Positions 1 through 8,674 are shown, counted from the first letter of the stretch. The stretch is DNA of 64,000 nucleotides from Methanococcoides sp. LMO-2 (GCF_038432375.1 NZ_JBCAUS010000002.1:1-64000); one strand, 5' to 3'. Translations and numbers: made by a program. Notes: generated from the letters alone by a model not told the origin.

Positions 1-987
1 ACTGAGGATAACTCCAGTCAGAATTTCGTTCATACCTACGATACAGCTGGCCTGTACACTGTGAATCTTACTGTCAGTAATATCAATGGTACTGATTCCG
101 AGGTCAAGACCGGTTATATCACAGTTGCCCTCTCAAACCAGCCACCAGTAGCAGACGCCAATGGTCCCTATTTTGGTGACGAAAGTTCATTCATTATTTT
201 CAATGCCAGTAATTCTACCGATCTCGATGGTAGCATCGTTTCATATGAATGGGATCTGGATGATGATGGAGAATTTGATGATGGTACAGGTGTTACTGTT
301 ACGAATACTTGGTCTGATGACTATTCAGGAAATGTTTCTGTTAGAGTTACCGATGATGAAGGATCCACTGATATTGATACTACGACATTGACTGTCAACA
401 ATGTTGCACCTGTTGTTGATGCAGGTCCAGATCAGACAGTTAACGTGGGTGAAGATGTCGTATTTTCTGGAAGCTTTACTGATCTTGGATCCCTCGATAC
501 CCACACGATTTTCTGGGATTTCGGAGATGGTAATACTACAGAAGGCACATTGACACCTGTACATACTTATGCTGGTAGTGGTGTTTACTATGTGATTTTG
601 ACAGTAATCGATGATGATGGTGCATCAACATCAGATACAGCAACGGTAACAGTATCTGATACCACAGGCTCAACGATGTCTGTAGATTCGATATCCATAT
701 CAGTAATACAGAAAGGTAAGAGCTACGAAGCTGTAGCGACTTTAAAAGTACTGGATGAGAATAGTAATTTGGTGAAAGGAGCTACTGTGAACGGGTACTT
801 CACACTCAATACCAACAATGTCATCTCAACTGTTTCGGGAACTACAGTCGGAAATGGAGAAGCAAGAATTGGTTCTGGAAAATTCAAAGCTAATGGAGGA
901 GATGTAATTACGTTCAATGTGACAGGTGTTGATCACCCGGAATACAGTTACGAACCTGGAATGACATCATTTAAGGTCTCAATTTGA
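1..987 (+). CDS. PKD-repeat surface protein, C-terminal part (5' end outside window)
   Basis: The frame is open from base 1 and the sequence is already inside a PKD domain (FVHTYDTAGLYTVNLTVSN), so the gene starts upstream of the window. Two further PKD domains follow, with the hallmark motifs YEWDLDDDG and FWDFGDGN ending in the usual VHTYAGSGVYYV strand. The last 100 or so residues look like a bacterial-Ig-like domain (KVLDENSNLVKGATVNGYF). PKD and Ig-like modules are typical of methanogen cell-surface and adhesion proteins; an extracellular structural role is inferred. No membrane anchor, PGF motif or sorting tail is visible at the C-terminus, so attachment, if any, must lie in the missing N-terminal part or be non-covalent. 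Confidence 0.9.
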   Translation, partial: TEDNSSQNFVHTYDTAGLYTVNLTVSNINGTDSEVKTGYITVALSNQPPVADANGPYFGDESSFIIFNASNSTDLDGSIVSYEWDLDDDGEFDDGTGVTVTNTWSDDYSGNVSVRVTDDEGSTDIDTTTLTVNNVAPVVDAGPDQTVNVGEDVVFSGSFTDLGSLDTHTIFWDFGDGNTTEGTLTPVHTYAGSGVYYVILTVIDDDGASTSDTATVTVSDTTGSTMSVDSISISVIQKGKSYEAVATLKVLDENSNLVKGATVNGYFTLNTNNVISTVSGTTVGNGEARIGSGKFKANGGDVITFNVTGVDHPEYSYEPGMTSFKVSI

Positions 988-1148
988 GACCGTCTATTTT
1001 TTAATTTTTCTTCCAATGGCTTGAGCTGACATAATTAAATCCGGGAATCAGTATATTTAGAAAATTCGGATTTTAAAATACCTGCACAAACAATCGGCTG
1101 TAAATAAGGACTATTCGCTACCCAGATCACGCTTCTGGAGTGCGGACC

Positions 1149-1175
1149 GAGGTGCTGAGCTATGCTCAACACCTC
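1149..1175. other. Perfect-ended hairpin of unknown role
   Basis: GAGGTG, a single C/A mismatch, TGAGC, a TAT loop, GCTCA and CACCTC form a 6+5-bp hairpin in the gap between the PKD gene and tRNA-Val. It is not followed by a T-run on either strand, so it is not a standard intrinsic terminator. It could be a remnant of an inserted element or a protein-binding site. Confidence 0.3.
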
Positions 1176-1265
1176 ACTGAATGAAAAAAGTAAGGTTCTG
1201 ATATTAGATTCAAAATAACAAAAACAAGGCTCACTCTTATGAATTTTTTAGAATTTGATATATGA

Positions 1266-1339
1266 TGGGCCCGGGGAGATTCGAACACCCGACCTCTGCC
1301 GTGTGAAGGCAACGTCATGACCAGCTAGACCACGAGCCC
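1266..1339 (-). tRNA. tRNA-Val (anticodon CAC)
   Basis: The reverse complement folds as a cloverleaf. The acceptor stem pairs GGGCTCG with CGGGCCC (one G-U), with discriminator A and no encoded CCA. The anticodon stem TTGCC/GGCAG closes a loop TTCACAC carrying CAC, which reads the valine codon GTG. The T-loop is TTCGAAT. The T-stem, GGGTG with CTCCC, contains one T-T mismatch, which is unusual but tolerable. There is no intron. The gene stands alone between the PKD gene and the candidate RNA at 1532. Confidence 0.93.
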
Positions 1340-1500
1340 ATTTTAATTTGTTTTGACCTGAAATGTAAGTCATTATTCAATTTTCAGGTGCTACTGAACC
1401 ATTACATGGGTTTGATGGGCTATAAGGTTAACGGCAATTTATTGTAGGTCTTATTATTAAAACGAGGATATATTCATAAACTCGTCTAAAAATAGAAAGG

Positions 1501-1510
1501 TTTAAGTATA
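1501..1510 (+). promoter_or_regulatory. TATA box of candidate small RNA
   Basis: TTTAAGTATA is preceded by a purine-rich BRE-like AGAAAGG and lies about 27 bases before the predicted 5' end of the structured RNA at 1532. No protein gene starts downstream on this strand until 4714, so this promoter should serve a non-coding transcript. Confidence 0.5.
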
Positions 1511-1531
1511 ATTCGTGCCTTTATTGAATTG

Positions 1532-1660
1532 TACATTGGCAGAGAACTTTGAGTAGTTTCTTGAACAACTGATGAGTCACTACCCTAAAACACACACAAA
1601 CACCACACACTCCCTTCCAACTCGAAGTTCTCTCCTGATTACTCCTATTTCTTCTTTTTA
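1532..1660 (+). ncRNA. Candidate structured small RNA
   Basis: A 14-bp nearly perfect long-range helix (1541-1554 with 1620-1633, one G-U) closes a 65-base loop rich in CA runs. A TATA box sits about 27 bases upstream and a pyrimidine/T-rich stretch (1643-1659) lies just after the helix, as in archaeal termination. The arrangement promoter, closed helix, T-rich end, with no ORF, is what a stable small RNA gene looks like. The loop contains TGATGA and the 3' side contains CTGA, which resemble C and D boxes, but their spacing relative to the long helix does not fit a standard C/D RNA. No known RNA family is recognised. The plus strand is favoured because only that direction ends in a T-rich tract. 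Confidence 0.5.
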
Positions 1661-1775
1661 AATTTAAATATTGGATTTTCTGGTTTCTGGTCCTTTGTAG
1701 ATGAAATCAAAAAAGAGATAGGCAGGGGATAGAGCAAAATGGTTGAAAAAAGATAGAAATACTCTGGTAACTAAT

Positions 1776-2240
1776 TTATCGCTCCAGAGCCATGCGTTTC
1801 TTTAATTGTGAAGAGTCAAGCCAGATGCCTCTGAGCTCCACCTGTCCTTCGGAGTTCACGAATATAAGTCTTAGGATCACATCGTCGGTCTGTTTCTCGA
1901 AGTTGGCTTGATAGACAACAACTGTATGTTTATCACCGGCATTGATCTCCAGGAGTTCTTTTGAGGTATAGTTTCCAAGCTCGTCCTGAACAATGTCTGC
2001 AGATTTGAGGAAAACCTCTTCTGTGAATGCCTTTTTCATTGTCGGGTCCAGATCCGCGGAGAATCTTGTATAATTCTTCTCATTGAGTGCCAAGAGTGCA
2101 TTCTCTGCAATAGGATCTGCATATCCTTCTATATCTGCATTGAAGCTCTCTTCATCTATGGAGGTGCATCCGCTAAGGATGATCGCCGCTAAAACGATAA
2201 TGCCTGCTAATGCTTTGATCTTTAATTTCATGTCTCTCAC
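1776..2240 (-). CDS. Small lipoprotein, DUF3887-like
   Basis: The protein has a basic N-terminus, a hydrophobic stretch and the lipobox LSGC at about residues 22-25, so it should be lipid-anchored outside the membrane. The mature part (SFNADIEGYADPIAENALLALNEKNYTRFSADLDPTMKKAF) resembles DUF3887, a cystatin/NTF2-like small ligand-binding fold found in archaeal and clostridial lipoproteins. It directly follows the stop codon of the histidine kinase (the first base after TAA begins GTG), so it is the third gene of the two-component operon and may modulate the kinase's external sensor domain; that is inference. The start could be GTG 2240 or ATG 2231. Confidence 0.8.
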   Translation of the reverse strand: MRDMKLKIKALAGIIVLAAIILSGCTSIDEESFNADIEGYADPIAENALLALNEKNYTRFSADLDPTMKKAFTEEVFLKSADIVQDELGNYTSKELLEINAGDKHTVVVYQANFEKQTDDVILRLIFVNSEGQVELRGIWLDSSQLKKRMALER

Positions 2241-4019
2241 TTAATGCTGCTCTATCTCTGTGAAGTCTTCTTCCTTCAGTTCTTTTGGTAATCTGAATGT
2301 GAATGTGCTGCCTTTACCGTTCTCGCTTTCCACAAATATGTTGCCGCCCTGTCCATCTATGATACCTTTGATAATGGCAAGTCCAAGGCCGGTACCGCCT
2401 GCCTTTCTTGTGGCGGTGCTGTCCACCTGGTAGAACTTGTCGAATATCTTATCACGCTTCTCCGGTGGTATGCCGATTCCATTGTCCTTTATGCTGGCCT
2501 GTATGTTGTCACCGGTATCAGTTACGCTGATCTCCACATCTCCGTCATGTGGTGTGAACTTGATGGCATTCGTCAGGAGGTTTACGAATACCCTGATAAG
2601 CTTGTCCTTATCGGTCCTGATCGTCAGGCTCTCTTGTGGATATCCTACCTTTAGATTGATTCCTTTGTCCTTTGCCTGCTTTTCAACTGTCTGGAGGGAT
2701 GTCTCAACGATCTCCCTGATATTCACATCTTCAGGGTTGAACTTCATCCTGCCGGATTCAATGCGTGAGATGTCCAGCAGGTCATCCACCATTCTTGACT
2801 GGCGATCGATGTTCCTTATGATAAGGTCAAGCATCTCTTCCTTGACCTCTGGATCGCATTCTGTCTCCTTCATGAACTCGCTGGAGGTTTTCATGGCGGT
2901 AAGTGGTGTCTTTAGCTCATGCGATACCATTGATACGAAGTCGTTTTTGAGACTGTCAAGCTCCTTTAGCTTCCGGTTGGCATTTTGCAGGTATTCATTG
3001 GATTTTTCCAGTTCTGACGTCTTGCTTTGCACCTCATCCTCAAGTGTCTTGTTCCAGGAGAACAGGATCAGTGCTATGAATGAGCCTATGAAGAGGATGA
3101 ATGCAACAGAGATCATTGCAAACAAACCCTGTTTTACATATATTGACTGTACAAGTGATTCCACGTACCACAGTGGTGTAACAACACCTACGGACCATTG
3201 CTGGTTCTTCCATATCACAGGTTCGTAGGATATGATCTTCTGCTCCAGGAAGCCGTTCTCATTCCTTTCCGAGAATGTCCCGCTGCCTGAAAGTCCTTCA
3301 GTCTGCATGCCGATTATCTCAAGGCGGCTGACATCGGGCTCGTTTATGATGTCAAAGTAGTTCTTTCCGATGAGGTCTGTTTCAGCACTATCGTACAGAA
3401 GCCTTGCATTGTCGTTGATCAGGTAGATATATCCTGCCGGATTTTCCGTTTTTATTGTTTCCTCTGTGATCTTATCGATCTCAATGACTGCAATAAAGGC
3501 ACCTTCAAACTCATCCTCTCCGACGTAAACAGGTACCCATACATAGATCGCCAGCTCCTTTTCAAATGTTGTCAGCGGGTCAGTGATATAGGTTTCACCT
3601 GTTTCCCGTACGATATCAAAAGGAATGCTCCTCTCATTTTCGTACAGGTTGTATTGCAGTGGAGTGTTCTCTTCAGGATATCCTGAGACTATTGTTCCGT
3701 TCTTGTCCACATATTCGATAACGTAGAAGCCCTTCGACTTCTCGTATATATTTTCGAACGTTCTTGTGAAATTGTCATCTGGTATCTGGTGGGGCTGTAT
3801 GGAAAGGACCTCAAGCATGGTGACCTTTTCATTAAGGAAGGTCGTTATGCCGTTGGAGATCTGTTGCGCCTGTGATGTCTGGCCTTGTGCAAATTGGTCT
3901 ATGAACTGCTCTTCGACCTCAGCGTTGGCCCTGATCCCCAGAAAAAGGATCGAGCTGATAAAGAGCATCGTTATGATAAGAACGATGATCGCATTCCATC
4001 TGCTTTTTTTGGCAAACAT
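2241..4019 (-). CDS. Membrane sensor histidine kinase with extracellular Cache-like domain
   Basis: This 592-residue protein has a membrane segment at about 10-30, a 265-residue extracellular region that looks like a double Cache domain (TGETYITDPLTTFEKELAIYV is typical), a second membrane segment at about 299-320, a coiled linker, and a kinase core. The H-box SHELKTP places the phosphorylated His at 367. The N-box is NLLTNAIKF (480-488), G1 is DNGIGI (512-517) and G2 is GGTGLGLA (541-548). It should autophosphorylate in response to a small external ligand and pass phosphate to the response regulator encoded 30 bases upstream. Operon order is regulator, kinase, lipoprotein. Confidence 0.93.
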   Translation of the reverse strand: MFAKKSRWNAIIVLIITMLFISSILFLGIRANAEVEEQFIDQFAQGQTSQAQQISNGITTFLNEKVTMLEVLSIQPHQIPDDNFTRTFENIYEKSKGFYVIEYVDKNGTIVSGYPEENTPLQYNLYENERSIPFDIVRETGETYITDPLTTFEKELAIYVWVPVYVGEDEFEGAFIAVIEIDKITEETIKTENPAGYIYLINDNARLLYDSAETDLIGKNYFDIINEPDVSRLEIIGMQTEGLSGSGTFSERNENGFLEQKIISYEPVIWKNQQWSVGVVTPLWYVESLVQSIYVKQGLFAMISVAFILFIGSFIALILFSWNKTLEDEVQSKTSELEKSNEYLQNANRKLKELDSLKNDFVSMVSHELKTPLTAMKTSSEFMKETECDPEVKEEMLDLIIRNIDRQSRMVDDLLDISRIESGRMKFNPEDVNIREIVETSLQTVEKQAKDKGINLKVGYPQESLTIRTDKDKLIRVFVNLLTNAIKFTPHDGDVEISVTDTGDNIQASIKDNGIGIPPEKRDKIFDKFYQVDSTATRKAGGTGLGLAIIKGIIDGQGGNIFVESENGKGSTFTFRLPKELKEEDFTEIEQH

Positions 4020-4049
4020 GTGAGGTCAGCACATAATGTGCGTTGTAGT

Positions 4050-4571
4050 TTAGTCCTGTGTTCTTCTCAACACAGTTTTGATCCTTGCTTTCAGCTCCTT
4101 CAGGTTGAAAGGCTTTGTTATGTAGTCATCCGCACCGATATCAAGACCGCCTACCTTGTCATCGATCTCTCCTTTTGCAGTAAGCATTATAACCGGTATA
4201 TCCCTGTAAGCCGGATCATCTTTCAGTCTTTTGCAAACCTCGAAGCCGTCCATGTCAGGCATCATTACATCTAGAAGGATCACGTCGGGAATATCTGATT
4301 TCAGCATATCGAAAGCCATGGCTCCGTTCTCTGCATCGATGACATTGTACCCATCTGCCTCAAGTGCCCTTTTGGTAGCGATGACAGCATCCGGTTCATC
4401 GTCTACAATAAGGATCATTTCCCTTGTATCTGAAAGGGCTGCTACCCTTTTTGCAACCGTATCTTCAGGAACAGATAGTTTATCTGCAATTTCTTTGTTG
4501 CTGATGCCAGGCTGTTCCTCAAGAAGTCTCAGGATGTCTTTGTCAAGCGTTTCCTTTTCCATATATACCAC
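4050..4571 (-). CDS. Response regulator with N-terminal helix-turn-helix and C-terminal receiver
   Basis: Residues 5-47 form a winged-helix/HTH segment (ISNKEIADKLSVPEDTVAKRV). Residues 51-170 are a CheY-like receiver with the acidic pair D57/D58, phospho-acceptor D101 in DVILLDVMMPDMDG, T131 and K153. The usual bacterial order is receiver first and DNA-binding domain last; here it is reversed, so phosphorylation must be transmitted to a preceding domain. It is the cognate regulator of the kinase encoded next. The start may be GTG 4571 or ATG 4562; an AT-rich TATA-like stretch at 4585-4598 would suit a nearly leaderless transcript. Confidence 0.9.
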   Translation of the reverse strand: MVYMEKETLDKDILRLLEEQPGISNKEIADKLSVPEDTVAKRVAALSDTREMILIVDDEPDAVIATKRALEADGYNVIDAENGAMAFDMLKSDIPDVILLDVMMPDMDGFEVCKRLKDDPAYRDIPVIMLTAKGEIDDKVGGLDIGADDYITKPFNLKELKARIKTVLRRTQD

Positions 4572-4676
4572 AACTTTGAAATATGGATAATTATTAAAGG
4601 ATGATATTATTAAAGCCTTTCTAAATATGATAAGGTCTATTCATATTTTGAATCGACCAGCCAATTATTAGAAAGT

Positions 4677-4684
4677 CTTATAAG
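4677..4684 (+). promoter_or_regulatory. TATA box of the winged-helix gene
   Basis: CTTATAAG is centred about 26 bases before 4707. This places transcription start just ahead of ATG 4714 and after ATG 4702, which argues for the shorter protein. The same intergenic region also holds the divergent promoter of the response regulator. Confidence 0.5.
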
Positions 4685-4713
4685 TCATAATTGTATATTT
4701 TATGTTGATACTA

Positions 4714-4995
4714 ATGGATGCTCTTGAAAAAATATTCGGAAAGACAGCTCAGATCACTGTTCTCAAGAACCTTATTCTACACAAAGGCGAGTCCACATAC
4801 CTTTCAGGTATTGCGGATGAGACCGGTCTTTCCCATTCAAGTGTCGCAAGGGTCATTGAACCTCTGCTCAAAGCGGATATCGTAACCGAGAAACGCCTTG
4901 GAAAGCAGATCCGCACCTTTAGCCTGAATCTTGATAATGAGCTGACATTACTGATACTTGAGTTTTACGATGACCTTGCTAAAATGAAGGTCTGA
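4714..4995 (+). CDS. Small winged-helix transcriptional regulator
   Basis: The 93-residue protein (MDALEKIFGKTAQITVL) is a compact winged helix: helices 1-2, then the turn and recognition helix (YLSGIADETGLSHSSVARVIEPL), then the wing (KADIVTEKRLGKQIRTFSLN). It resembles archaeal ArsR/MarR-type single-domain repressors. It is divergent from the two-component operon and could regulate it or itself. An in-frame ATG lies 12 bases upstream (4702) but falls at or before the predicted transcription start. No ligand or metal-binding cysteines are present. Confidence 0.8.
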   Translation: MDALEKIFGKTAQITVLKNLILHKGESTYLSGIADETGLSHSSVARVIEPLLKADIVTEKRLGKQIRTFSLNLDNELTLLILEFYDDLAKMKV

Positions 4996-5034
4996 CCCCA
5001 GCTCAGTAATTTCATTAACTTTTGTTCCTGTTGT

Positions 5035-5829
5035 TTATTTTAATGATGCTGTTGATGCTTCATCGTTAGCTTCAACTGCTGTTCCAGAGAGCTTATCATT
5101 CAGGTCACTTTCTGCATCATACTCCAGGTCATCTTCCATATCTTCTTCATCGATGTCGTCTAGGTCTTCGATGTATGTATAATCGTTTTCATTGGTGTAT
5201 GCAGATCCTGTGCTTCCAAGCAGGTTATAGGCCAGTGCTCCGGAAAGCTTTGCAAGGGCGTTCATGATGTGCAGTGAGACGAATCCCAGAAGCAGGCCAC
5301 CAAACATCAGCACAAGAGCTACTCCCATTGTTTCTACTTCAGCTTCTCCGAAGTTCACGTAACCGGTGTTGTAGATAAAAGGCATTGAGATCAATACCAG
5401 TGTGAAAATCAGGAGTATGAACGCGATTACCAGTGTGAATATTCCAAGCGGGAACTTTATGAACAGGAAAACAAGCCCTTTCCATGTTACAGGATTGAGG
5501 ATGTATCCTTTCAGCTTCTCCGTCATCTTCTGGTTTGATATCTTCCGTGGTTCCATTGGGGGTATGTCGATCCCGAGAAGCCAGATGGCAAGCTGTCTTT
5601 CAAAGGATGCCAGTTCCCACCATGCCACAAGCATCAATATCAGTATGGGAATTCCGATAAGGGTTATTGACAGGCTCAGTCCCATTGAAAGTCCTGTCAC
5701 GAGGAATATGAAATAAGCTGTTCCAAGTGGGAAAGAGAACAATAGGTATGTGAGGTTCAGGTAGGTCTGCTTACGTGTGACCACTCCAAAAAAGTCTCTT
5801 ATAATACTGCTTATTCCTCTTTCTTTCAT
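5035..5829 (-). CDS. Membrane protein with putative sensor domain
   Basis: The protein resembles the Pfam 'Sensor' membrane domain (PF13796), known from the membrane half of actinobacterial sensor kinases and from stand-alone archaeal proteins. It has four or five hydrophobic segments, with FGVVTRKQTYLNLTYLLFSF at the start followed by LGTAYFIFLVTGLSMGLSLS. The tail, about residues 215-264, is very acidic (YIEDLDDIDEEDMEDDLEYD) and probably cytoplasmic. There is no kinase domain, so any signalling output is unknown. It is followed on the other side by a second small membrane gene. Confidence 0.75.
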   Translation of the reverse strand: MKERGISSIIRDFFGVVTRKQTYLNLTYLLFSFPLGTAYFIFLVTGLSMGLSLSITLIGIPILILMLVAWWELASFERQLAIWLLGIDIPPMEPRKISNQKMTEKLKGYILNPVTWKGLVFLFIKFPLGIFTLVIAFILLIFTLVLISMPFIYNTGYVNFGEAEVETMGVALVLMFGGLLLGFVSLHIMNALAKLSGALAYNLLGSTGSAYTNENDYTYIEDLDDIDEEDMEDDLEYDAESDLNDKLSGTAVEANDEASTASLK

Positions 5830-5878
5830 ATCTACCCCGTCCTTTACCCTATTCTTTTTATTTTTATTTATACCTTTA

Positions 5879-6133
5879 TCATTTTTCCGGATTCATCATA
5901 GGTTCCTGTGCGATCCTTTTTGGTCTTCTGATGAAGAAATAGATCAGTGCTCCGACAAACTGGGCAAATATAATTATAATTACCCATATCAGCTTATCAT
6001 TACCCTGTGACGGTTCGTTCATTGCACAGTCGATAAGCATCCAGAGCCAGAATAATGTACCTGCTATTGCAAGTCCTGCAAATGTCAGGAACACTATTGC
6101 GTTTATCGGAAAAAATATCCAGCTATCAAGCAT
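5879..6133 (-). CDS. Small two-helix membrane protein, PLDc_N-like
   Basis: The 84-residue protein has two membrane helices separated by FWLWMLIDCAMNEPSQGNDK and ends IYFFIRRPKR. This is the pattern of the PLDc_N domain (PF13396) found at the front of cardiolipin synthases and as stand-alone proteins of unknown role. The catalytic phospholipase D part is absent. The start ATG is preceded by GGTGAAC. It lies just upstream of the Sensor-domain gene on the same strand and may be cotranscribed with it. Confidence 0.8.
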   Translation of the reverse strand: MLDSWIFFPINAIVFLTFAGLAIAGTLFWLWMLIDCAMNEPSQGNDKLIWVIIIIFAQFVGALIYFFIRRPKRIAQEPMMNPEK

Positions 6134-6199
6134 CTATGTTCACCTTCCTCTTCTTTTCTTTTTTAGGTGTTCTCTTTATTCTCTTTCATTATGTTCTCA

Positions 6200-7414
6200 T
6201 CAGTCATGACGGAGTGCATCCACCGGTTTCATCTTCGCGGCTTTGTTTGCAGGGTATGCACCTGCTATCAGGCCTACAACAATGGAAACCACAAAACCTG
6301 CGAATATCTTCCCTGCAGGCAGGACCACTGGCAGGTTCATGAAGGTCGCAGCAGCATAGGCTCCACCACATCCGAGGATCATACCAAGAACCCCTCCAAG
6401 GGTTCCCACAACAGCAGATTCCACAATGAACATAGTCAGCACATCATAATTGGAGTAACCGATAGCTTTCATCAACCCGATCTCGGACGTACGTTCAGTC
6501 ACTGTCACAAGCATGATGTTCATGATACCAATGGAACCAACTACCAGTGAGATCAGTGCAACTGCTGTAAGCAGTGCAGTAAGGGCATCTGAAAGGCTTC
6601 CTGCTTCTTCGAGCAACTCCTGCTGGTCCACTATGAAGTATGGCTTGACATCATCCTTTTCCATGTCTCGGGATGATATTCCCAGATATCTCCCCAGCCG
6701 GGTGTCTATCTCATCCGAAGTTTCTGTTACGGTATCAATGGATTCGGCTTCTGCAAATATTCCGGAATAATCCTCCACATTGAGGATCTCGTTCATGGTG
6801 GTGATCGGTATGAATATGCGGTTGTCCGGATTCATTCCTGATGAAATGAAGCTAGCTTCGGACTTTTCCACTATACCCTTTACCTGAAATGTCTGAGTGA
6901 TGACCTCTCCATCACGTGTCCTGAAGGTAATGTCAATTGAATTCTTGTTTGCAAGGGTACGGTCAAAGGTATCTCCTGATATTTCGCTACCAATAACAGC
7001 AACGTACTGATCATTATCTTTAAGGAAATTACCTTCACTGAGCTGGAGATTGGCGACCTCATCATAGTCGCCTGTAACTCCCATGATAGTAACCCTTCTC
7101 GAGTCCGACATGTATGTCACCTCAGCAACCTGCTCATTGAGTGGTGAAGCTCTTACAATTCCGGGTGTGTTCCTGACAACTTCCAGTTCATTATCGAACA
7201 GGATATTTGGTTCATTTGTTCCGACATATATGAAGTTCGAGCCGATCGTACCTATCTCTTCGTCAAAGTACTGGTTAAAGCTTGCACCGATGGCAACATT
7301 TGCTATCACGGCAGCTACTCCTATTACGATACCAAGGGTTGTCAGGGTGGAACGAAGCTTTGAGCTGAAGATGCTTCCTGTTGCGATCTCAAGTGATTGC
7401 CTGAGGTTGACCAT
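6200..7414 (-). CDS. MacB/FtsX-type ABC transporter permease
   Basis: The N-terminus (LRSTLTTLGIVIGVAAVIA) is the first membrane helix of MacB_PCD proteins. A roughly 230-residue extracytoplasmic domain follows, then three C-terminal FtsX helices with the conserved VTERTSEIGLMKAIGYSNYD coupling region and ALRHD ending. Such permeases work with a LolD-like ATPase to move or release lipoproteins, peptides or drugs. The upstream gene's TAA overlaps an ATG at 7421, but AGGAG is only two bases from it. The ATG at 7414 has an eight-base spacing to the same AGGAG and is preferred. It is third in the operon after the ATPase and a secreted accessory protein. Confidence 0.9.
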   Translation of the reverse strand: MVNLRQSLEIATGSIFSSKLRSTLTTLGIVIGVAAVIANVAIGASFNQYFDEEIGTIGSNFIYVGTNEPNILFDNELEVVRNTPGIVRASPLNEQVAEVTYMSDSRRVTIMGVTGDYDEVANLQLSEGNFLKDNDQYVAVIGSEISGDTFDRTLANKNSIDITFRTRDGEVITQTFQVKGIVEKSEASFISSGMNPDNRIFIPITTMNEILNVEDYSGIFAEAESIDTVTETSDEIDTRLGRYLGISSRDMEKDDVKPYFIVDQQELLEEAGSLSDALTALLTAVALISLVVGSIGIMNIMLVTVTERTSEIGLMKAIGYSNYDVLTMFIVESAVVGTLGGVLGMILGCGGAYAAATFMNLPVVLPAGKIFAGFVVSIVVGLIAGAYPANKAAKMKPVDALRHD

Positions 7415-7419
7415 GTCCA

Positions 7420-8673
7420 TTACTCCTGAATTTTGTCCTGTTTCTTCTTCCTGTAGACAAATAGGGATGATCCGGCAACAGCTACAAGTCCAAAGGCAGC
7501 AGCAGTTGTAGTTGTATTGCCATCATTTTCCTCTGTTATGTCAAAGCTGCCGATCTCTTCTGTGTTCGAATGCTCGTTGAATCCGTTCCTGTATTCTGCT
7601 GTCAGGTTAAGGGGTGTAAGTGCTTCTTCATTTTCCACTACTGCAGTGAACTCGATGGTAAAGAGCTCATCCGGCTTCATGGTGCCTATGAAATATTCTG
7701 CAGGTGAGAATCTGACTCCTTCTGCTTCAGGTCTGACACTTACGGATGAAAGCGTGTTCGGATGAAGGTTTGCAACATCGAACTGGACCTTTCCTTCTCC
7801 ATTGACAAGTGTTAAAGGCTTAGAGGGGATCATTTTTAGTGCTGAACTGTCAACAGTGACCGGGACTCTCCAGTTGTTATTGTATGCGTGTGAATTCCCG
7901 AGGACCGAGAGGTCAAGGTAGTATGTTCCATCCGGAGTATCATCGGGAACCTCTACATTGAATGTAAGTGTGACAGAATTTCCCGGTCCGATAATACCTG
8001 CATCTTGTTCGCTGCTTGTGACAAGTATATTGTCAGAGCCGGAAAGGAATGCGGACTGGATGCGTGCATTGGTGTCATAGTCCTTGCCTTCGAAGGTTAT
8101 CGTGTTCTGTGTAGCAGTGTTGGTGAGCGTAAAAGTGATAGTACCTGTATCGCCGGGGCTGAAGACTCCCGGATCAGCGGAGGACTCTTCCAGTTCAAGT
8201 GTTCCCCTGCTCTCAAATGTCGTAGAGCCGACCTTCATCTCAAAAGTATCTTTTAGCCAGGTGCTGTCGCTATCGCCCCTGTAGTAGACATCAAAAGAAG
8301 CTGTTCCTGGTTTTGCATTTTCATCGACATACAGGCGATATTCCTGTACAGATGCAGTGCCTGGTGAGAGTATGCCGATATTTTTAATGGCATTGTTCTC
8401 TGAATCCAGGGAAAGGGGGTATTCAGGTACAAGTCTTATGGAAACGTCATCTGATTGTCCTGATCGGAAGTTCTCTACCTTGATCCAGACATCGACGTAT
8501 TGTCCTATCTCTGCCGGATATGGTTCGTACTTCTGCACATCCACATCAAGGCTTGTGGAACTGCTTTCCTGGGCCGATGCCGGGCTCAGCATACATGTCA
8601 ACAGCATCAACAGGACCACGAGTGTAGGTAATTCTTTTGTTATCTTCAGGTTACTTATTTGCATTATGATCAT
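7420..8673 (-). CDS. Secreted COG1361-type accessory protein of ABC exporter, C-terminal anchor
   Basis: A signal peptide (LVVLLMLLTCMLSPASAQ) is followed by about 350 residues of beta-sandwich repeats of the COG1361/NEW3 type (SPGDTGTITFTLTNTATQNT; GPGNSVTLTFNVEVPDDTPD). A C-terminal membrane helix then ends in basic YRKKKQ. Proteins of this layout are found next to MacB-type ABC genes in Methanosarcinales and are thought to be the extracellular partner of the exporter, comparable in role to a periplasmic adaptor. The gene lies between the ATPase and the permease, only one base from the former and overlapping the latter, so all three are surely one transcript. ATG 8664 (residue 4) may be the true start. 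Confidence 0.85.
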   Translation of the reverse strand: MIIMQISNLKITKELPTLVVLLMLLTCMLSPASAQESSSTSLDVDVQKYEPYPAEIGQYVDVWIKVENFRSGQSDDVSIRLVPEYPLSLDSENNAIKNIGILSPGTASVQEYRLYVDENAKPGTASFDVYYRGDSDSTWLKDTFEMKVGSTTFESRGTLELEESSADPGVFSPGDTGTITFTLTNTATQNTITFEGKDYDTNARIQSAFLSGSDNILVTSSEQDAGIIGPGNSVTLTFNVEVPDDTPDGTYYLDLSVLGNSHAYNNNWRVPVTVDSSALKMIPSKPLTLVNGEGKVQFDVANLHPNTLSSVSVRPEAEGVRFSPAEYFIGTMKPDELFTIEFTAVVENEEALTPLNLTAEYRNGFNEHSNTEEIGSFDITEENDGNTTTTAAAFGLVAVAGSSLFVYRKKKQDKIQE

Positions 8674-8674
8674 C

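Noticed and set aside
1566-1580. CTGATGAG resembling a hammerhead ribozyme core or C box
   Set aside because: The hammerhead GAA core and flanking stems are missing, and the C/D spacing does not fit with the 14-bp helix; only a generic structured RNA is supported.
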